Assembly: GCF_000711195.1 (NCBI RefSeq)
Contig: NZ_JOMR01000001.1
Coordinates: 1,178,001-1,242,000 of the forward strand
Length of the DNA stretch: 64,000 nucleotides
DNA from: Thiomicrospira pelophila DSM 1534
GTDB lineage: Bacteria > Pseudomonadota > Gammaproteobacteria > Thiomicrospirales > Thiomicrospiraceae
Direction of reading: 5' to 3'
Below the pieces are notes generated by a model. The model was not told the origin of the DNA, ran no database searches, and saw only the letters and a program-made list of their open reading frames with translations. Both the position numbers and the translations under genes were made by a program. Below, one piece after another: positions 27,253-36,480 of this stretch (positions are counted from its first letter, which is position 1; the number at the start of each line of letters is the position of its first letter).

Positions 27253-27327
27253 GTCGTTCAGTGTTGAGTTAATTTTATTAGCTCAATGCTGTTCCTCATC
27301 ATTAGTGAGAAGGTAAAGAGTATTGAA

Positions 27328-27633
27328 ATGACCAAGTCAGAATTGATTGAGCTCATAGCGAGAAAACAAACCCAACTCTCACAAAAAGATGTCGAGATTG
27401 CGGTAAATCAGATTATTGAGTCGATGATTAATGCTTTAGCTGAAGGCGATCGAATTGAAATTCGTGGGTTCGGCAGTTTTAGTTTGCATCATAGACAAGC
27501 CAGAATGGGACGAAATCCTAAAACTGGTGAAGCAGTAAAGCTACCCGAAAAGCGTGTTCCACACTTTAAACCGGGTAAAATTCTGCGTGAACAGGTTGAT
27601 GCGTCTAAAGCATCGACTGATATCATATGTTAA
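27328..27633 (+). CDS. ihfB: Integration host factor subunit beta
   Basis: The 101-residue protein is a DNABII protein of the IHF-beta type: [14 protein letters not shown] at the start, [13 protein letters not shown], and the DNA-intercalating arm [22 protein letters not shown] (written here across residues 56-77). IHF bends DNA by about 160 degrees. The frame is open from 27286, but the ATG at 27328 gives the family N terminus with AAAGAG upstream. It follows rpsA in the usual order. Confidence 0.95.
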   Translation: MTKSELIELIARKQTQLSQKDVEIAVNQIIESMINALAEGDRIEIRGFGSFSLHHRQARMGRNPKTGEAVKLPEKRVPHFKPGKILREQVDASKASTDIIC

Positions 27634-27651
27634 AAATTGAGCCAACCTTTT

Positions 27652-27981
27652 ATGATTAAGCTCCTATCTTTAATTGCAACCCTTGCATTTGTTGGATTTG
27701 GAGTCGTATTGGGTTTGCTTAATCCAACACTTGTGTCGTTTGATTATTTATTTGGTCAGCGGCACATTCCTCTTTCCGTTTTACTCAGTGTTTCATTTGT
27801 CCTTGGTATGCTTTTCGCCGGTCTATTCGTGTTTACGCAAGTCATGCGTTTGCAATGGAAACTGCATCGTTTGAATAAACAGCATAAACAACAAGCCATT
27901 GAAATTATTGAACTCAAAAAACAATTGCATAAAACACCCTCAGCCCCGTCACATGATATGGCACTTAAGAATCCGGGCTAA
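27652..27981 (+). CDS. lapA: LapA-domain membrane protein
   Basis: This protein of about 109 residues has two membrane helices (about 1-24 and 37-63) followed by a coiled-coil tail (RLNKQHKQQAIEIIELKKQL). This fits LapA/DUF1049, which in E. coli works with LapB to control LpxC and lipopolysaccharide synthesis. Here lapB is not seen; pyrF follows 43 bases later. An in-frame TTG at 27637 would add five residues. Assignment rests on layout and position after ihfB. Confidence 0.8.
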   Translation: MIKLLSLIATLAFVGFGVVLGLLNPTLVSFDYLFGQRHIPLSVLLSVSFVLGMLFAGLFVFTQVMRLQWKLHRLNKQHKQQAIEIIELKKQLHKTPSAPSHDMALKNPG

Positions 27982-28024
27982 GTGTTTAAATTTAAATTAA
28001 TTTTACGTTACTAGGGGAACGATC

Positions 28025-28720
28025 GTGTCGTCATCTTCTCGTGTTATTGTGGCTTTAGATTTTGCTAATCAAGCCGATGTTTTCAAGCTTGTTGATCAGC
28101 TTGATCCAACGCAATGCAAGCTCAAAGTGGGCAAAGAATTATTTGCCATCGCCGGACCAGGCCTGGTTGAACAGCTGGTCAGTCGTGGTTTCGATGTGTT
28201 TTTAGATTTAAAGTATCTTGACATTCCAAATACGGTTGCAATGGCCTGTAAAGCCGCGGCAAACATGGGTGTTTGGATGGTTAATGTGCATGCTTTAGGT
28301 GGTCCCAATATGATGACTGCTGCCAAAGAGGCTATATTGTCTGCTGATCATCAGCCGATTTTAACCGCGGTGACTATTCTTACCAGCTTTGATCCTGCAC
28401 AGCTAAATGCTATTGGCCTATCAGGAAGTATTCAAGACAATGTCGTGCGTTTGGCTAAACTGGCGCAAAGTTCTGGTGCAGACGGGGTAGTGTGCTCTGC
28501 ACAAGAAGCCACCGAACTTAGAAAACATGTGTCAAAGGATTTTTGTTTAGTCACTCCGGGGATTCGTCCAGCCGGCTCAAAAACGGATGATCAGAAGCGC
28601 ATTATGACCCCGGTTGAAGCCGTTCAAGCTGGCTCGGATTATTTGGTGATCGGCCGTCCAATTACTCAATCATCAGACCCTTTGGCATCGTTATTAGAAA
28701 TTAACCAATCTTTAAGCTAG
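28025..28720 (+). CDS. pyrF: Orotidine 5'-phosphate decarboxylase
   Basis: The 231-residue protein is Pyr[12 protein letters not shown], the catalytic Asp-Lys-x-x-Asp in [21 protein letters not shown], and [10 protein letters not shown]. It makes UMP from OMP. The histidine common in DLKFHDIPNT is a leucine here, while the catalytic residues are intact. The start is GTG with AGGGGAACG upstream. One palindrome (28156-28167) encodes PGLV. Confidence 0.95.
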   Translation: MSSSSRVIVALDFANQADVFKLVDQLDPTQCKLKVGKELFAIAGPGLVEQLVSRGFDVFLDLKYLDIPNTVAMACKAAANMGVWMVNVHALGGPNMMTAAKEAILSADHQPILTAVTILTSFDPAQLNAIGLSGSIQDNVVRLAKLAQSSGADGVVCSAQEATELRKHVSKDFCLVTPGIRPAGSKTDDQKRIMTPVEAVQAGSDYLVIGRPITQSSDPLASLLEINQSLS

Positions 28721-28737
28721 AAAGCCCTCTAAACTTA

Positions 28738-28766
28738 TTGCATTAAGGCGTGGATTTCTCTATAAT
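28738..28766 (+). promoter_or_regulatory. Promoter of the rpsF operon
   Basis: TTGCAT (28738-28743) and a perfect TATAAT (28761-28766) are 17 bases apart, upstream of the S6 operon. Confidence 0.75.
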
Positions 28767-28770
28767 TCTC

Positions 28771-28833
28771 GCCTTTCATGCGGCATAAACGCCGTTTTGG
28801 AATTCCTTGCCTTATCATTGAAAAGTGAAAGGC
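28771..28833 (+). promoter_or_regulatory. Possible S6:S18-binding leader RNA
   Basis: GCCTTTCA pairs perfectly with TGAAAGGC, enclosing a CGGC/GCCG hairpin, in the leader between promoter and rpsF. S6:S18 leader motifs that let the protein pair repress its own operon are known upstream of rpsF in many bacteria; the match here is by position and shape only. Confidence 0.45.
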
Positions 28834-28861
28834 TCTGTTATTAGATCCATAAGGAGAGACC

Positions 28862-29221
28862 ATGCGTCATTATGAAGTAGTATTCCTAGTGCATCCTGAT
28901 CAAAGCGAGCAGGTGCCTGCAATGATCGAGCGTTACCGTTCGATCATTGAACAAGCTGATGGAAAGATTCACCGTCTAGAAGACTGGGGTCGTCGTCAAT
29001 TAGCTTACACAATCAACAAAGTACACAAAGCGCATTACATTCTAATGAATATTGAATGTAACCAAACCGCTTTGGATGAACTTGAAAATGCGTTCTATTA
29101 CAATGATGCCGTGTTACGCAAAATGGTAATCGCACGTAACGAAGCGGTTACTGAGCCGTCTGTCATGGCAGGCAAGAAAGATGATAAATCTGAAGCCACT
29201 TCATACCATAAGGGAGAGTAA
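28862..29221 (+). CDS. rpsF: 30S ribosomal protein S6
   Basis: The 119-residue protein is S6: [31 protein letters not shown] and [12 protein letters not shown]6 pairs with S18 on the platform of the 30S subunit. A strong ribosome binding site (AAGGAGAG) precedes the ATG. The acidic C-terminal tail ([10 protein letters not shown]) has Glu/Asp content but not the poly-Glu tail of E. coli S6. Confidence 0.97.
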   Translation: MRHYEVVFLVHPDQSEQVPAMIERYRSIIEQADGKIHRLEDWGRRQLAYTINKVHKAHYILMNIECNQTALDELENAFYYNDAVLRKMVIARNEAVTEPSVMAGKKDDKSEATSYHKGE

Positions 29222-29222
29222 C

Positions 29223-29450
29223 ATGGCGAGAAATTTTGGACGTAAAAAATACTGCCGTTTTTCTGCAGAAGGCGTTAAAGAGATCGATTATAAAGATATT
29301 GATACCTTGCGTGCTTACATTACCGAAACAGGTAAAATCGTACCTAGCCGTATTACAGGTACCAGCGCTAAGTATCAGCGTCAATTGGCGACAGCTATTA
29401 AGCGTGCACGCGTATTAGCTTTATTGCCATACACTGATCAGCACAAGTAA
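29223..29450 (+). CDS. rpsR: 30S ribosomal protein S18
   Basis: The 75-residue protein is S18: [19 protein letters not shown], then [21 protein letters not shown] chose the ATG at 29223, one base after the rpsF stop, with GGGAGAG upstream; the longer frame from 29181 overlaps rpsF. S18 binds S6 and 16S rRNA. Confidence 0.97.
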   Translation: MARNFGRKKYCRFSAEGVKEIDYKDIDTLRAYITETGKIVPSRITGTSAKYQRQLATAIKRARVLALLPYTDQHK

Positions 29451-29478
29451 TTAAAGTTCTGAAGAAACAAGTAATACT

Positions 29479-30375
29479 ATGATAGCAATTGCCAATTTTG
29501 TGATGAAAGGCCCTATGCAGGCTTATCTAGCAGCGATTGGGTTTGCCTTGTTGACTGTTTGGTTTAGCCCGTTTGGTATTTTTGCGGGTGCCGTTATCGC
29601 ATTAATTACATTACGAGTTGGTGTAAACGATGGTTTTAAAACATTATTAGCTGCAATGGCTGTTCACCTGGTGGTTTCTGGATTTTTATCTGGAACTTAC
29701 TTACCTGGTCTAATAGCCATTATTGAGTTTATGGTGCCTATTTGGATTTTGGCGGTTGTGTTACGTCAAAGCAATTCAATGGGTTCAACACTTCAGTTAG
29801 CGGCCTTAATGTCCGGTGCAGGTTTATTACTCGCTCATTTCATGTTAGGGGATTTACCTGCATGGTGGATGGGTTTATTTGACCAGATGTTCCGTCCTGT
29901 TTTAGAAGAAGCCGGTGTGGCTTATTCGACCGACACGATTGAGCAAATGACCAATGTTATGTCTATGTTATTAGCCATGTTTGCGGTTGTTCTCTGGTTT
30001 GGTACGGTGTTAATCGGGCGCTGGATGCAGGGTGTTTTATATTATCCAGGACAGTTCCAAAAAGATTTTCATCAGTTAAGATTGCCTAAGAATGTGGCGA
30101 TAGCAACGGTGATTGTCGCGATTGCCAGCTTATTTTTAAATGAATCTAGCGGTGGATTGTTAGGTGACTTATTTGGCTTGCTTAGTATTGTATTAATGTT
30201 TCAAGGACTGGCGATTAGCCACCATGCAGTGTTTATTAAACATCTCAGCAAGGGTTGGTTATTTGCTCTATATTTTTTACTGCTTGTGTTTCCACAAACA
30301 GTATTAGTTTTAGCGATCGTCGGCTTAGCGGATACATTTAGTGATTTCCGCAGTCGATGGGTAGAAAGTAAATAG
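29479..30375 (+). CDS. DUF2232-type polytopic membrane protein
   Basis: The 298-residue protein has about eight hydrophobic helices and no soluble domain. It lies between rpsR and rplI, where many gammaproteobacteria and other bacteria carry a DUF2232 membrane protein of unknown function. The similarity I see is in layout and position; no catalytic residues stand out. Its start is 28 bases after rpsR and it ends 10 bases before rplI, so it is part of the ribosomal protein operon. Confidence 0.75.
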   Translation: MIAIANFVMKGPMQAYLAAIGFALLTVWFSPFGIFAGAVIALITLRVGVNDGFKTLLAAMAVHLVVSGFLSGTYLPGLIAIIEFMVPIWILAVVLRQSNSMGSTLQLAALMSGAGLLLAHFMLGDLPAWWMGLFDQMFRPVLEEAGVAYSTDTIEQMTNVMSMLLAMFAVVLWFGTVLIGRWMQGVLYYPGQFQKDFHQLRLPKNVAIATVIVAIASLFLNESSGGLLGDLFGLLSIVLMFQGLAISHHAVFIKHLSKGWLFALYFLLLVFPQTVLVLAIVGLADTFSDFRSRWVESK

Positions 30376-30385
30376 AGGTTTTCTT

Positions 30386-30835
30386 ATGAACGTTATTCTG
30401 CTTGAAAAAGTACAAAATTTAGGCGGTTTGGGTGATCAGGTTGCGGTTAAAGCCGGATATGCTCGTAACTTCCTGATTCCACAAGGTAAAGCTAAACCTG
30501 CTACAAAAGACAACGTAGCGGAATTTGAAGCACGTCGTGCAGAGCTTGAAAAGCAAGCGGCTGAGTTATTAGCTCAGGCCCAAGCGGTATATGAAAAAAT
30601 GAATGGTATGGTTGTCACGATTGAAGCGAGCGCTGGTGAAGAAGGCAAGCTATTCGGTTCAATCGGTACCCAAGATATTGCGGATTCACTAAAAGCATCT
30701 GGTTTCGATATCGAGCGTCGTTTTGTGCGTATGCCTGAAGGGCCACTTCGTCATACCGGCACATTTGAAATTGATGTTCAATTACATACTGATGTAATTG
30801 CTTCAATTAATGTTGAGGTAAAAGCAGGCGCTTAA
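30386..30835 (+). CDS. rplI: 50S ribosomal protein L9
   Basis: The 149-residue protein is L9: [35 protein letters not shown], a central helix, and the C-terminal domain [17 protein letters not shown]9 binds 23S rRNA at the base of the L1 stalk region. GAGG precedes the ATG, and a strong terminator follows. Confidence 0.97.
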   Translation: MNVILLEKVQNLGGLGDQVAVKAGYARNFLIPQGKAKPATKDNVAEFEARRAELEKQAAELLAQAQAVYEKMNGMVVTIEASAGEEGKLFGSIGTQDIADSLKASGFDIERRFVRMPEGPLRHTGTFEIDVQLHTDVIASINVEVKAGA

Positions 30836-30857
30836 TTCGTCAGCTTTACTTGCGTTT

Positions 30858-30896
30858 AAAAAAGCCAAAATGATTTTTTCATTTTGGCTTTTTTTT
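30858..30896 (+). terminator. Terminator after rplI
   Basis: AAAGCCAAAATGA pairs with TCATTTTGGCTTT around a T-rich loop and is followed by eight T residues. Confidence 0.88.
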
Positions 30897-30965
30897 ATTT
30901 CAACTCGACAGCCCCGATTTTTCTATCCGCATCGTTTATAATAAGAACTCATTTATAAATTCAGC

Positions 30966-32426
30966 ATGTTGGTTATGAAAGGCAATCTCCAAACCGTTAC
31001 AACGGCCGCCCAAACTCCCTTTAAAGTGCCACCGCACTCCATCGACTCAGAACAATCTGTACTGGGCGGGTTAATGTTATCAAACACTTCATTTGAAGAT
31101 GTTTCAGTTGTCATTAACGAATATGATTTCTATACCAAACAACATCAAGCGATTTACTCGGCCATTTGCGAATTAAGCCGTAGTAATAAACCATTTGACT
31201 TGGTTACAGTGGTGGAGTTGTTAGAAGCCTCAAATCAAATTGAATTGGCGGGGGGGAAAGCTTATCTTGCAGAACTTGTGTCAAATACACCGGGTGCCGG
31301 TAACATTCTATTCTATGCACAAATTGTGCGCGAAAAATCGGTTCTTAGAAAGCTGATTGATGCATCAAATGAAGTGTCGGAAAGCTGTTTCTTTACCAAA
31401 GGTAAAGATATTCGTGAAATTCTGGACTTTGCTGAATCCAAAATCATGGCGATCGCTGAGCATGGAGAAGGTAAACAACGCCAATACAAAACCATGGATG
31501 AGCTATTGGCCTCAGCCATTAACCGAATTGATGAACTATTTAACTCAGATGGTTCGATTACCGGAATTGAAACCCACTTAACTGAGTTTGATGAAATGAC
31601 ATCCGGCCTGCAAAATGGTGATTTATTAATTGTGGCCGGACGACCATCCATGGGTAAAACCACTTTTTCGATGAACCTGGCTGAAAACGTAGCGACAAGA
31701 AGCGGTTATCCAGTCGCGGTCTTTAGTATGGAAATGCCCGGCGAGCAATTGGCGATGCGTATGATTAGCTCGTTGGGCCGAATTGACGCCCATCGCATGC
31801 GAACTGGTAAGCTCCAGCCGGAAGACTGGGCCAAGATGAATAAATCTATTTCACTTTTGTCTAGCGCTGATATTTATATTGATGATACACCCGCTCTCAT
31901 GATTACAGAGTTGAGAGCCCGCGCACGTCGTATTGATAAAGATATTCGGGATAAACAACGCCGCAAAGCGATCGATTCGGGGGTTGAGGATCCGGAATCA
32001 AAAGTAACCGGTTTAGGTTTAATTGTCATCGATTACCTTCAGCTTATGCGAGGCTCTCATAATACCGATAATCGTGTAAATGAAATATCCGAAATTTCGC
32101 GTGGTTTAAAAGCCCTTGCAAAAGAATTAAACATCCCCGTTATTGCTTTATCACAGCTCAACCGAAGCTTAGAACAACGCCCAGATAAACGTCCCAAAAT
32201 GTCAGACTTGCGAGAATCCGGTGCGATTGAACAGGATGCCGACTTAATTATTTTCATTTATCGTGATGAAGTTTATCACCCTGATACCGATGATAAAGGC
32301 ACCGCTGAAATTATTATTGGTAAACACCGTAACGGCTCTATAGGTACGATTCGTCTAACCTTTATTGGCGAATATACTCGTTTTGAAAATTACGCTTCCA
32401 TGCCAGCACAGGATATGCATTACTAG
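30966..32426 (+). CDS. dnaB: Replicative DNA helicase DnaB
   Basis: The 486-residue protein is DnaB: the N-terminal domain (PPHSIDSEQSVLGGLML), the linker, and the RecA-like C-terminal motor with Walker A GRPSMGKTTFSMNL, Walker B LIVIDYLQLM and ALSQLNRSLEQRPDKRP. It is the hexameric helicase of the replication fork. No intein interrupts it. The start may be 30966 or the ATG at 30975; neither has a clear ribosome binding site. A TATAAT lies at 30937-30942. It follows the S6-L9 operon, a common arrangement. Confidence 0.97.
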   Translation: MLVMKGNLQTVTTAAQTPFKVPPHSIDSEQSVLGGLMLSNTSFEDVSVVINEYDFYTKQHQAIYSAICELSRSNKPFDLVTVVELLEASNQIELAGGKAYLAELVSNTPGAGNILFYAQIVREKSVLRKLIDASNEVSESCFFTKGKDIREILDFAESKIMAIAEHGEGKQRQYKTMDELLASAINRIDELFNSDGSITGIETHLTEFDEMTSGLQNGDLLIVAGRPSMGKTTFSMNLAENVATRSGYPVAVFSMEMPGEQLAMRMISSLGRIDAHRMRTGKLQPEDWAKMNKSISLLSSADIYIDDTPALMITELRARARRIDKDIRDKQRRKAIDSGVEDPESKVTGLGLIVIDYLQLMRGSHNTDNRVNEISEISRGLKALAKELNIPVIALSQLNRSLEQRPDKRPKMSDLRESGAIEQDADLIIFIYRDEVYHPDTDDKGTAEIIIGKHRNGSIGTIRLTFIGEYTRFENYASMPAQDMHY

Positions 32427-32427
32427 T

Positions 32428-33507
32428 ATGTCACGTCCTATTTGCGCCCAAATCAACTTAGCGGCATTACGTCATAATTTAAACCAAGTTCGCGATTTAG
32501 CACCAAATTCTAAAATTTGGGCGGTGATTAAAGCGAATGGATACGGTCATGGAGTAGGCCGAGTGGCTAATCAACTTGCTTCGGCTGACGGATTTGCGGT
32601 GGCGTCAGTTGATGAAGCTCTAATTTTGCGTCAAAAAGGATTTATCCATCGTATCCTGCTACTTGAAGGGGTTTTTTCAGCCGATGAAATCAATCTAGTA
32701 GAACAACACCGCTTAGAAATGGTAGTGCATTCACCTCATCAAGTTAACTGGCTATTGAAAGCGGATATTCAAACACCGATTAAAGTCTGGGTGAAATTAG
32801 ATACGGGCATGCATCGGTTAGGATTTAGTCCGCAAGATTTTGAACAAATTATGATTAAGTTACAAAGTGTCCAACCCAGGATCAGTTTGCATGTGATGTC
32901 TCACTTTGCCAGTGCGAGTGAGAGCGCCGAATTTACGGCTAAACAACTTGCAGTTTTTGAACAAATGACTCAGAACCTTGACTACCCAAGAAGTTTTGCT
33001 AACTCAGCAGCCGTGCAACACCTAACGCAGGCGCATTTTGAGTGGGTTCGTCCTGGCATCATGTTATATGGCGCAGGTATTTTAAATAAGTGGCAAACTC
33101 AATTCCGTGCCGTACTCACTTTTCGTACGAAACTTATCAGCCTTAAATGGATTGAGCCAGATGAGGCGGTGGGATATGGTCAAACATGGCAAGCTGAACG
33201 CCGCAGTTTAATTGGTGTGGCTGCGGCGGGTTATGGTGATGGTTATCCTCGTCATGCGCCTAGCGGTACCCCCGTTTTGGTTAATGGAGAACGTGCTCAA
33301 ATTGTCGGTCGTGTTTCCATGGATATGATTACGATAGATTTAACCGACTTTGCAGACACGGTAAAGATTGGCGATCCAGTGATCTTGTGGGGAGACGGTT
33401 TAAGTGTGGACGAAATTGCTGACTCGGCTGGTACAATCGGTTATGAACTCTTATGTGGTATTACCCAACGCGTGCCCATAGTTGAAGTGAATAGTGAGGT
33501 TCAGTAA
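32428..33507 (+). CDS. alr: Alanine racemase
   Basis: The 359-residue protein is Alr: the PLP lysine in WAVIKANGYGHG near residue 35, VKLDTGMHRLGF, and the catalytic-tyrosine region GYGDGYPRHAPSGTPV, with SMDMITIDLTD. It makes D-alanine for peptidoglycan. An in-frame ATG at 32365 lies inside dnaB; the ATG at 32428, one base after the dnaB stop, gives the family N terminus (CAQINLAALRHNL). The dnaB-alr order is standard. Confidence 0.96.
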   Translation: MSRPICAQINLAALRHNLNQVRDLAPNSKIWAVIKANGYGHGVGRVANQLASADGFAVASVDEALILRQKGFIHRILLLEGVFSADEINLVEQHRLEMVVHSPHQVNWLLKADIQTPIKVWVKLDTGMHRLGFSPQDFEQIMIKLQSVQPRISLHVMSHFASASESAEFTAKQLAVFEQMTQNLDYPRSFANSAAVQHLTQAHFEWVRPGIMLYGAGILNKWQTQFRAVLTFRTKLISLKWIEPDEAVGYGQTWQAERRSLIGVAAAGYGDGYPRHAPSGTPVLVNGERAQIVGRVSMDMITIDLTDFADTVKIGDPVILWGDGLSVDEIADSAGTIGYELLCGITQRVPIVEVNSEVQ

Positions 33508-34107
33508 TTGAAAAAAACACTTAATATTCATTCGAAAACAATCGCTTATCAAGGATTCTTTAGAATTGAATTAGTCGATTTCCAGCACAGTCTTTATCAA
33601 GGTGGCATGAGCCCAAACATACAGCGTGAACTATTCAATCGAGGCCAAGCGGTGGTTGTTTTACTTTACGACTTAGCTAAACAATGCGTGGTTTTAATTG
33701 AGCAGTGCCGAGCAGGCGCATTAGATCAAGCTCACAAAAATCAAGACGACCACCAGGCCTGGTTGATCGAACCGGTTGCCGGTATGATTGACGAAGGTGA
33801 AACTGCATTAGAAGCATGTGAACGCGAAGTATTAGAAGAGGCGGGGATCGCTTTAAATAATTTTGAATACATAACGCAGTTTTACCCCAGCCCAGGCGGT
33901 TCAAGCGAAATTTTACACCTTTATGCGGCCGAACTAGACAGCGATCAAGTGGCTGAATACTCGGGTTTAGAACATGAGGTGGAGGATATTCGAATTATCA
34001 GGTATCCCTTTGATCAAGCTAAACAACAACTACTGAATGGGGAATTTAATGTAGCCAGTACCATCATTGGGTTACAATGGCTTTTTTTTCAACGTTTAGC
34101 CTCCTAA
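33508..34107 (+). CDS. nudF: Nudix hydrolase, ADP-ribose diphosphatase type
   Basis: The 199-residue protein has the Nudix box (GMIDEGETALEACEREVLEEAGI) from about residue 92 and the upstream IEPVAG typical of ADP-ribose diphosphatases such as NudF. These cut ADP-ribose to AMP and ribose-5-phosphate with magnesium. The start is TTG directly after the alr stop, with no ribosome binding site beyond the end of alr (GTGAGG), so it may be translationally coupled. One palindrome (33752-33763) gives HQAW just before the IEPVAG segment. Confidence 0.85.
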   Translation: MKKTLNIHSKTIAYQGFFRIELVDFQHSLYQGGMSPNIQRELFNRGQAVVVLLYDLAKQCVVLIEQCRAGALDQAHKNQDDHQAWLIEPVAGMIDEGETALEACEREVLEEAGIALNNFEYITQFYPSPGGSSEILHLYAAELDSDQVAEYSGLEHEVEDIRIIRYPFDQAKQQLLNGEFNVASTIIGLQWLFFQRLAS

Positions 34108-34124
34108 ACCACTGAGTATCAGCC

Positions 34125-34463
34125 ATGCTTGACCTATTTCGTTATGCCCATCCCAGCAAAAGACTGCATCAGATAATGGTTCTAATCAGTTCAGCTGCGT
34201 CCGTAATCTGGTTATATTACACGATCATAGCGCAGCAACTTTTACCGCGTATGATTAAAGGCGAAACTGAATTGTTGGATGCTTTAATAGGGTTTCCTTT
34301 GGTCTTAGCCTTGGCGATTGTAATTTATGCGATTGTGTATTGGTCAATTAAATGGTTCATTATCTTTGTAGCCCCCCAAAAACTAACTTTACCTCCTGAA
34401 GAACATGAGGTGGAATTTGATCCTTCGTCTCAGAATGATCAACCGCCTTCAGATAAGCCTTAA
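34125..34463 (+). CDS. Hypothetical two-helix membrane protein
   Basis: I do not recognise this 112-residue protein. It has hydrophobic helices at about 17-36 and 54-82, and an acidic, proline-rich C-terminal tail of 25 residues, probably cytoplasmic. It begins 17 bases after the nudix gene and ends 6 bases before the MATE gene, so it is likely transcribed with both. Confidence 0.65.
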   Translation: MLDLFRYAHPSKRLHQIMVLISSAASVIWLYYTIIAQQLLPRMIKGETELLDALIGFPLVLALAIVIYAIVYWSIKWFIIFVAPQKLTLPPEEHEVEFDPSSQNDQPPSDKP

Positions 34464-34469
34464 AATCTC

Positions 34470-35828
34470 ATGACATTCATTGCTATTAAAGCTGAAATTA
34501 AACAGCTGATTCGTTTGGCTCTACCTATTTTTACCGCCCAACTTGCTTTAACCAGCCTAGGTGTTGTGGATACCATTATGTCTGGCTGGGTTGGGGTGGC
34601 CGATTTGGCGGCGATTGGCCTAGGTTCCAGTGTATTACTGCCAGTCTTTATTTTTACCACCGGCATCCTGTTAGCGATGACGCCAATGACGGCACGATAT
34701 TTAGGTCAAAATAAAGTCGAGCAAATTGGCTATAACCTAGCGCAAGGTTTATGGCTAGCTTTACCATTGGGCATCGCCAGTATGCTAGTTTTAATGAATC
34801 CGCAAGCTTTACTAAACCTACTGAACCTAACACCCGAAGTGTTTTCTTTGACCGAAGACTATCTATTTTGGGCGGCATTCGGCTTACCTGGCATCGCACT
34901 GTTTCAAGTCTATCGATTCTTTTGGGAAGGCCTGGGGATCACATTGCCAACCTTAACATTAAGTTTGGGCGCGTTATTTTTGAATATTCCGCTAAATGCC
35001 TTATTTATTTACGGTTATGGACCAATAGAGGGCATGGGAGCGGTCGGTTGTGGTGTCGCGACAGCAATTGTTATGTGGTCGATGTTGATTGGGGGCTGGG
35101 TTTATGTGCGTTTTTCCGCTAAAACACAGGCCTACCGCGCAAAAACTAGAGTTTGGCCGAATTGGTTAACCGGCTTTAAGCCGATTTTGCTGCTTGGCCT
35201 ACCGATGGCTTTTGCATTGTTGTTTGAAGTAGGCATGTTTAGTTTTATTGTTTTGTTTATTGCACCCTTAGGCACAAGCGTGATTGGTGCGCATCAAGTG
35301 GCTATGAGCTTTACATCTTTATTATTCATGTTACCGCTGAGTTTAGCTATGGCGATGACGGTAAGAGTAGGGTTAGCCTACGGTCAAGAAAACCGCGACG
35401 CTCTACTGTGCAGTATTTATACTGGGGCAGGGCTAGCTTTGTTATTTGGTATTATCTTGTCTTTATCCACCTTAAGCTTTAGAGAAAATATAGTAGCCCT
35501 ATATACTTCACATACGGATGTTGTGCAGATTGCTTTGATACTTTTTTTATTTGCCGCATCTTATCAAGTGTTTGATGCGATTCAGGTTGCAATGGCTGGC
35601 GCACTTAGAGGGCTGCATGATACACAAGTTACTATGTGGGTAACTTTGATGAGTTATTGGGGTATTGGCTTAGGTGGCGGCTATATTCTGGCTTTCTTTA
35701 ATCCGTTTGGTGCGACCATGGGGGTATTTGGTTTTTGGCTTGGCATTGTATGTGGTTTAGCTATGGCCGCCATTTTATTAATATATCGCTTACGCTGGAT
35801 GATCCAACATGTTGAATTCAAACAATAG
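34470..35828 (+). CDS. MATE family efflux transporter
   Basis: The 452-residue protein has twelve hydrophobic helices and MATE signatures: VVDTIMSGWVG near residue 32, and IGLGSSVLLPVF. MATE transporters of the NorM type export cationic drugs or metabolites using sodium or protons. Substrate is unknown. The start follows the small membrane protein by 6 bases; the end overlaps the YchJ-like gene by 20 bases, suggesting coupling. Confidence 0.9.
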   Translation: MTFIAIKAEIKQLIRLALPIFTAQLALTSLGVVDTIMSGWVGVADLAAIGLGSSVLLPVFIFTTGILLAMTPMTARYLGQNKVEQIGYNLAQGLWLALPLGIASMLVLMNPQALLNLLNLTPEVFSLTEDYLFWAAFGLPGIALFQVYRFFWEGLGITLPTLTLSLGALFLNIPLNALFIYGYGPIEGMGAVGCGVATAIVMWSMLIGGWVYVRFSAKTQAYRAKTRVWPNWLTGFKPILLLGLPMAFALLFEVGMFSFIVLFIAPLGTSVIGAHQVAMSFTSLLFMLPLSLAMAMTVRVGLAYGQENRDALLCSIYTGAGLALLFGIILSLSTLSFRENIVALYTSHTDVVQIALILFLFAASYQVFDAIQVAMAGALRGLHDTQVTMWVTLMSYWGIGLGGGYILAFFNPFGATMGVFGFWLGIVCGLAMAAILLIYRLRWMIQHVEFKQ

Positions 35829-36225
35829 TTTACCCAAATCTTCTAAAGGTTGCGCTTGTACTTCAGGCAAGAAATATTCGGATTGTTGCCAACCTTTACA
35901 TAATAAAACGCAACCGGCTTTAACCGCTGAAGCCCTAATGCGATCAAGATTTAGTGGGTTTTGTTTGGGTTTAACGGATTATCTACTAAAGAGTTGGTGT
36001 GACACTACGCGACCCAACGATCTGGATTTAACTGATCAGCCTAATTGGCTAAAGCTTGTTATTTACCAGACACATATGGGATTAGAAAAGCATGCCATTG
36101 GCACGGTTGAGTTCGGTGCATTTTATCAACATGGTGAAAAGCTAGAAGAAATGCGAGAAATCAGTCAATTTCAACGAAACTCGAACGGCCAATGGTGCTA
36201 TCTTAGCGGTGAGATTATAAGTTAG
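35809..36225 (+). CDS. YchJ family protein (UPF0225)
   Basis: The 138-residue protein begins with the SEC-C-like motif CACTSGKKYSDCCQPLH (residues 15-31), then the YchJ core AEALMRSRFSGFCLGLTDYLLKSW and REISQFQRNSNGQWCYLSG. The SEC-C motif binds zinc; the core is NTF2-like. The family has no proven role. Length is near the family norm, but the usual second C-terminal SEC-C motif is absent, as in many homologues. Confidence 0.85.
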   Translation: MLNSNNSLPKSSKGCACTSGKKYSDCCQPLHNKTQPALTAEALMRSRFSGFCLGLTDYLLKSWCDTTRPNDLDLTDQPNWLKLVIYQTHMGLEKHAIGTVEFGAFYQHGEKLEEMREISQFQRNSNGQWCYLSGEIIS

Positions 36226-36233
36226 AGTCGTTG

Positions 36234-36395
36234 TTACTCAGATTTATTAGATTGGTTCGGTTTTTCGTCTTTTCTATTTTTAAAAAAACGATATAAACCA
36301 AACATCAGTGCTCCAACGATGGTAACGCTGATAACCGTTAAAACTAACATGAGTAAAAGTGCATCCAGCACTTGATCCAAAGTAATCGAAGCCAT
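36234..36395 (-). CDS. Small single-pass membrane protein (53 residues)
   Basis: A short open frame encodes 53 residues: a polar start (MASITLDQVLD), one hydrophobic helix (ALLLMLVLTVISVTIVGALM, residues 12-31) followed by YRFFKNRKDEKPN, a positive-inside tail. A modest ribosome binding site (TGGAAA) lies upstream. It fills the gap between the YchJ-like gene and the SPOR gene on the other strand. I do not recognise a family; function is unknown. Confidence 0.55.
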   Translation of the reverse strand: MASITLDQVLDALLLMLVLTVISVTIVGALMFGLYRFFKNRKDEKPNQSNKSE

Positions 36396-36480
36396 TTAAA
36401 TTTCCATTTATTTTTTATGGCTTACATTCTACAATAAAAAACTTAATTCACATCACCATTGAGGCAGTTGGGAAGATTTT

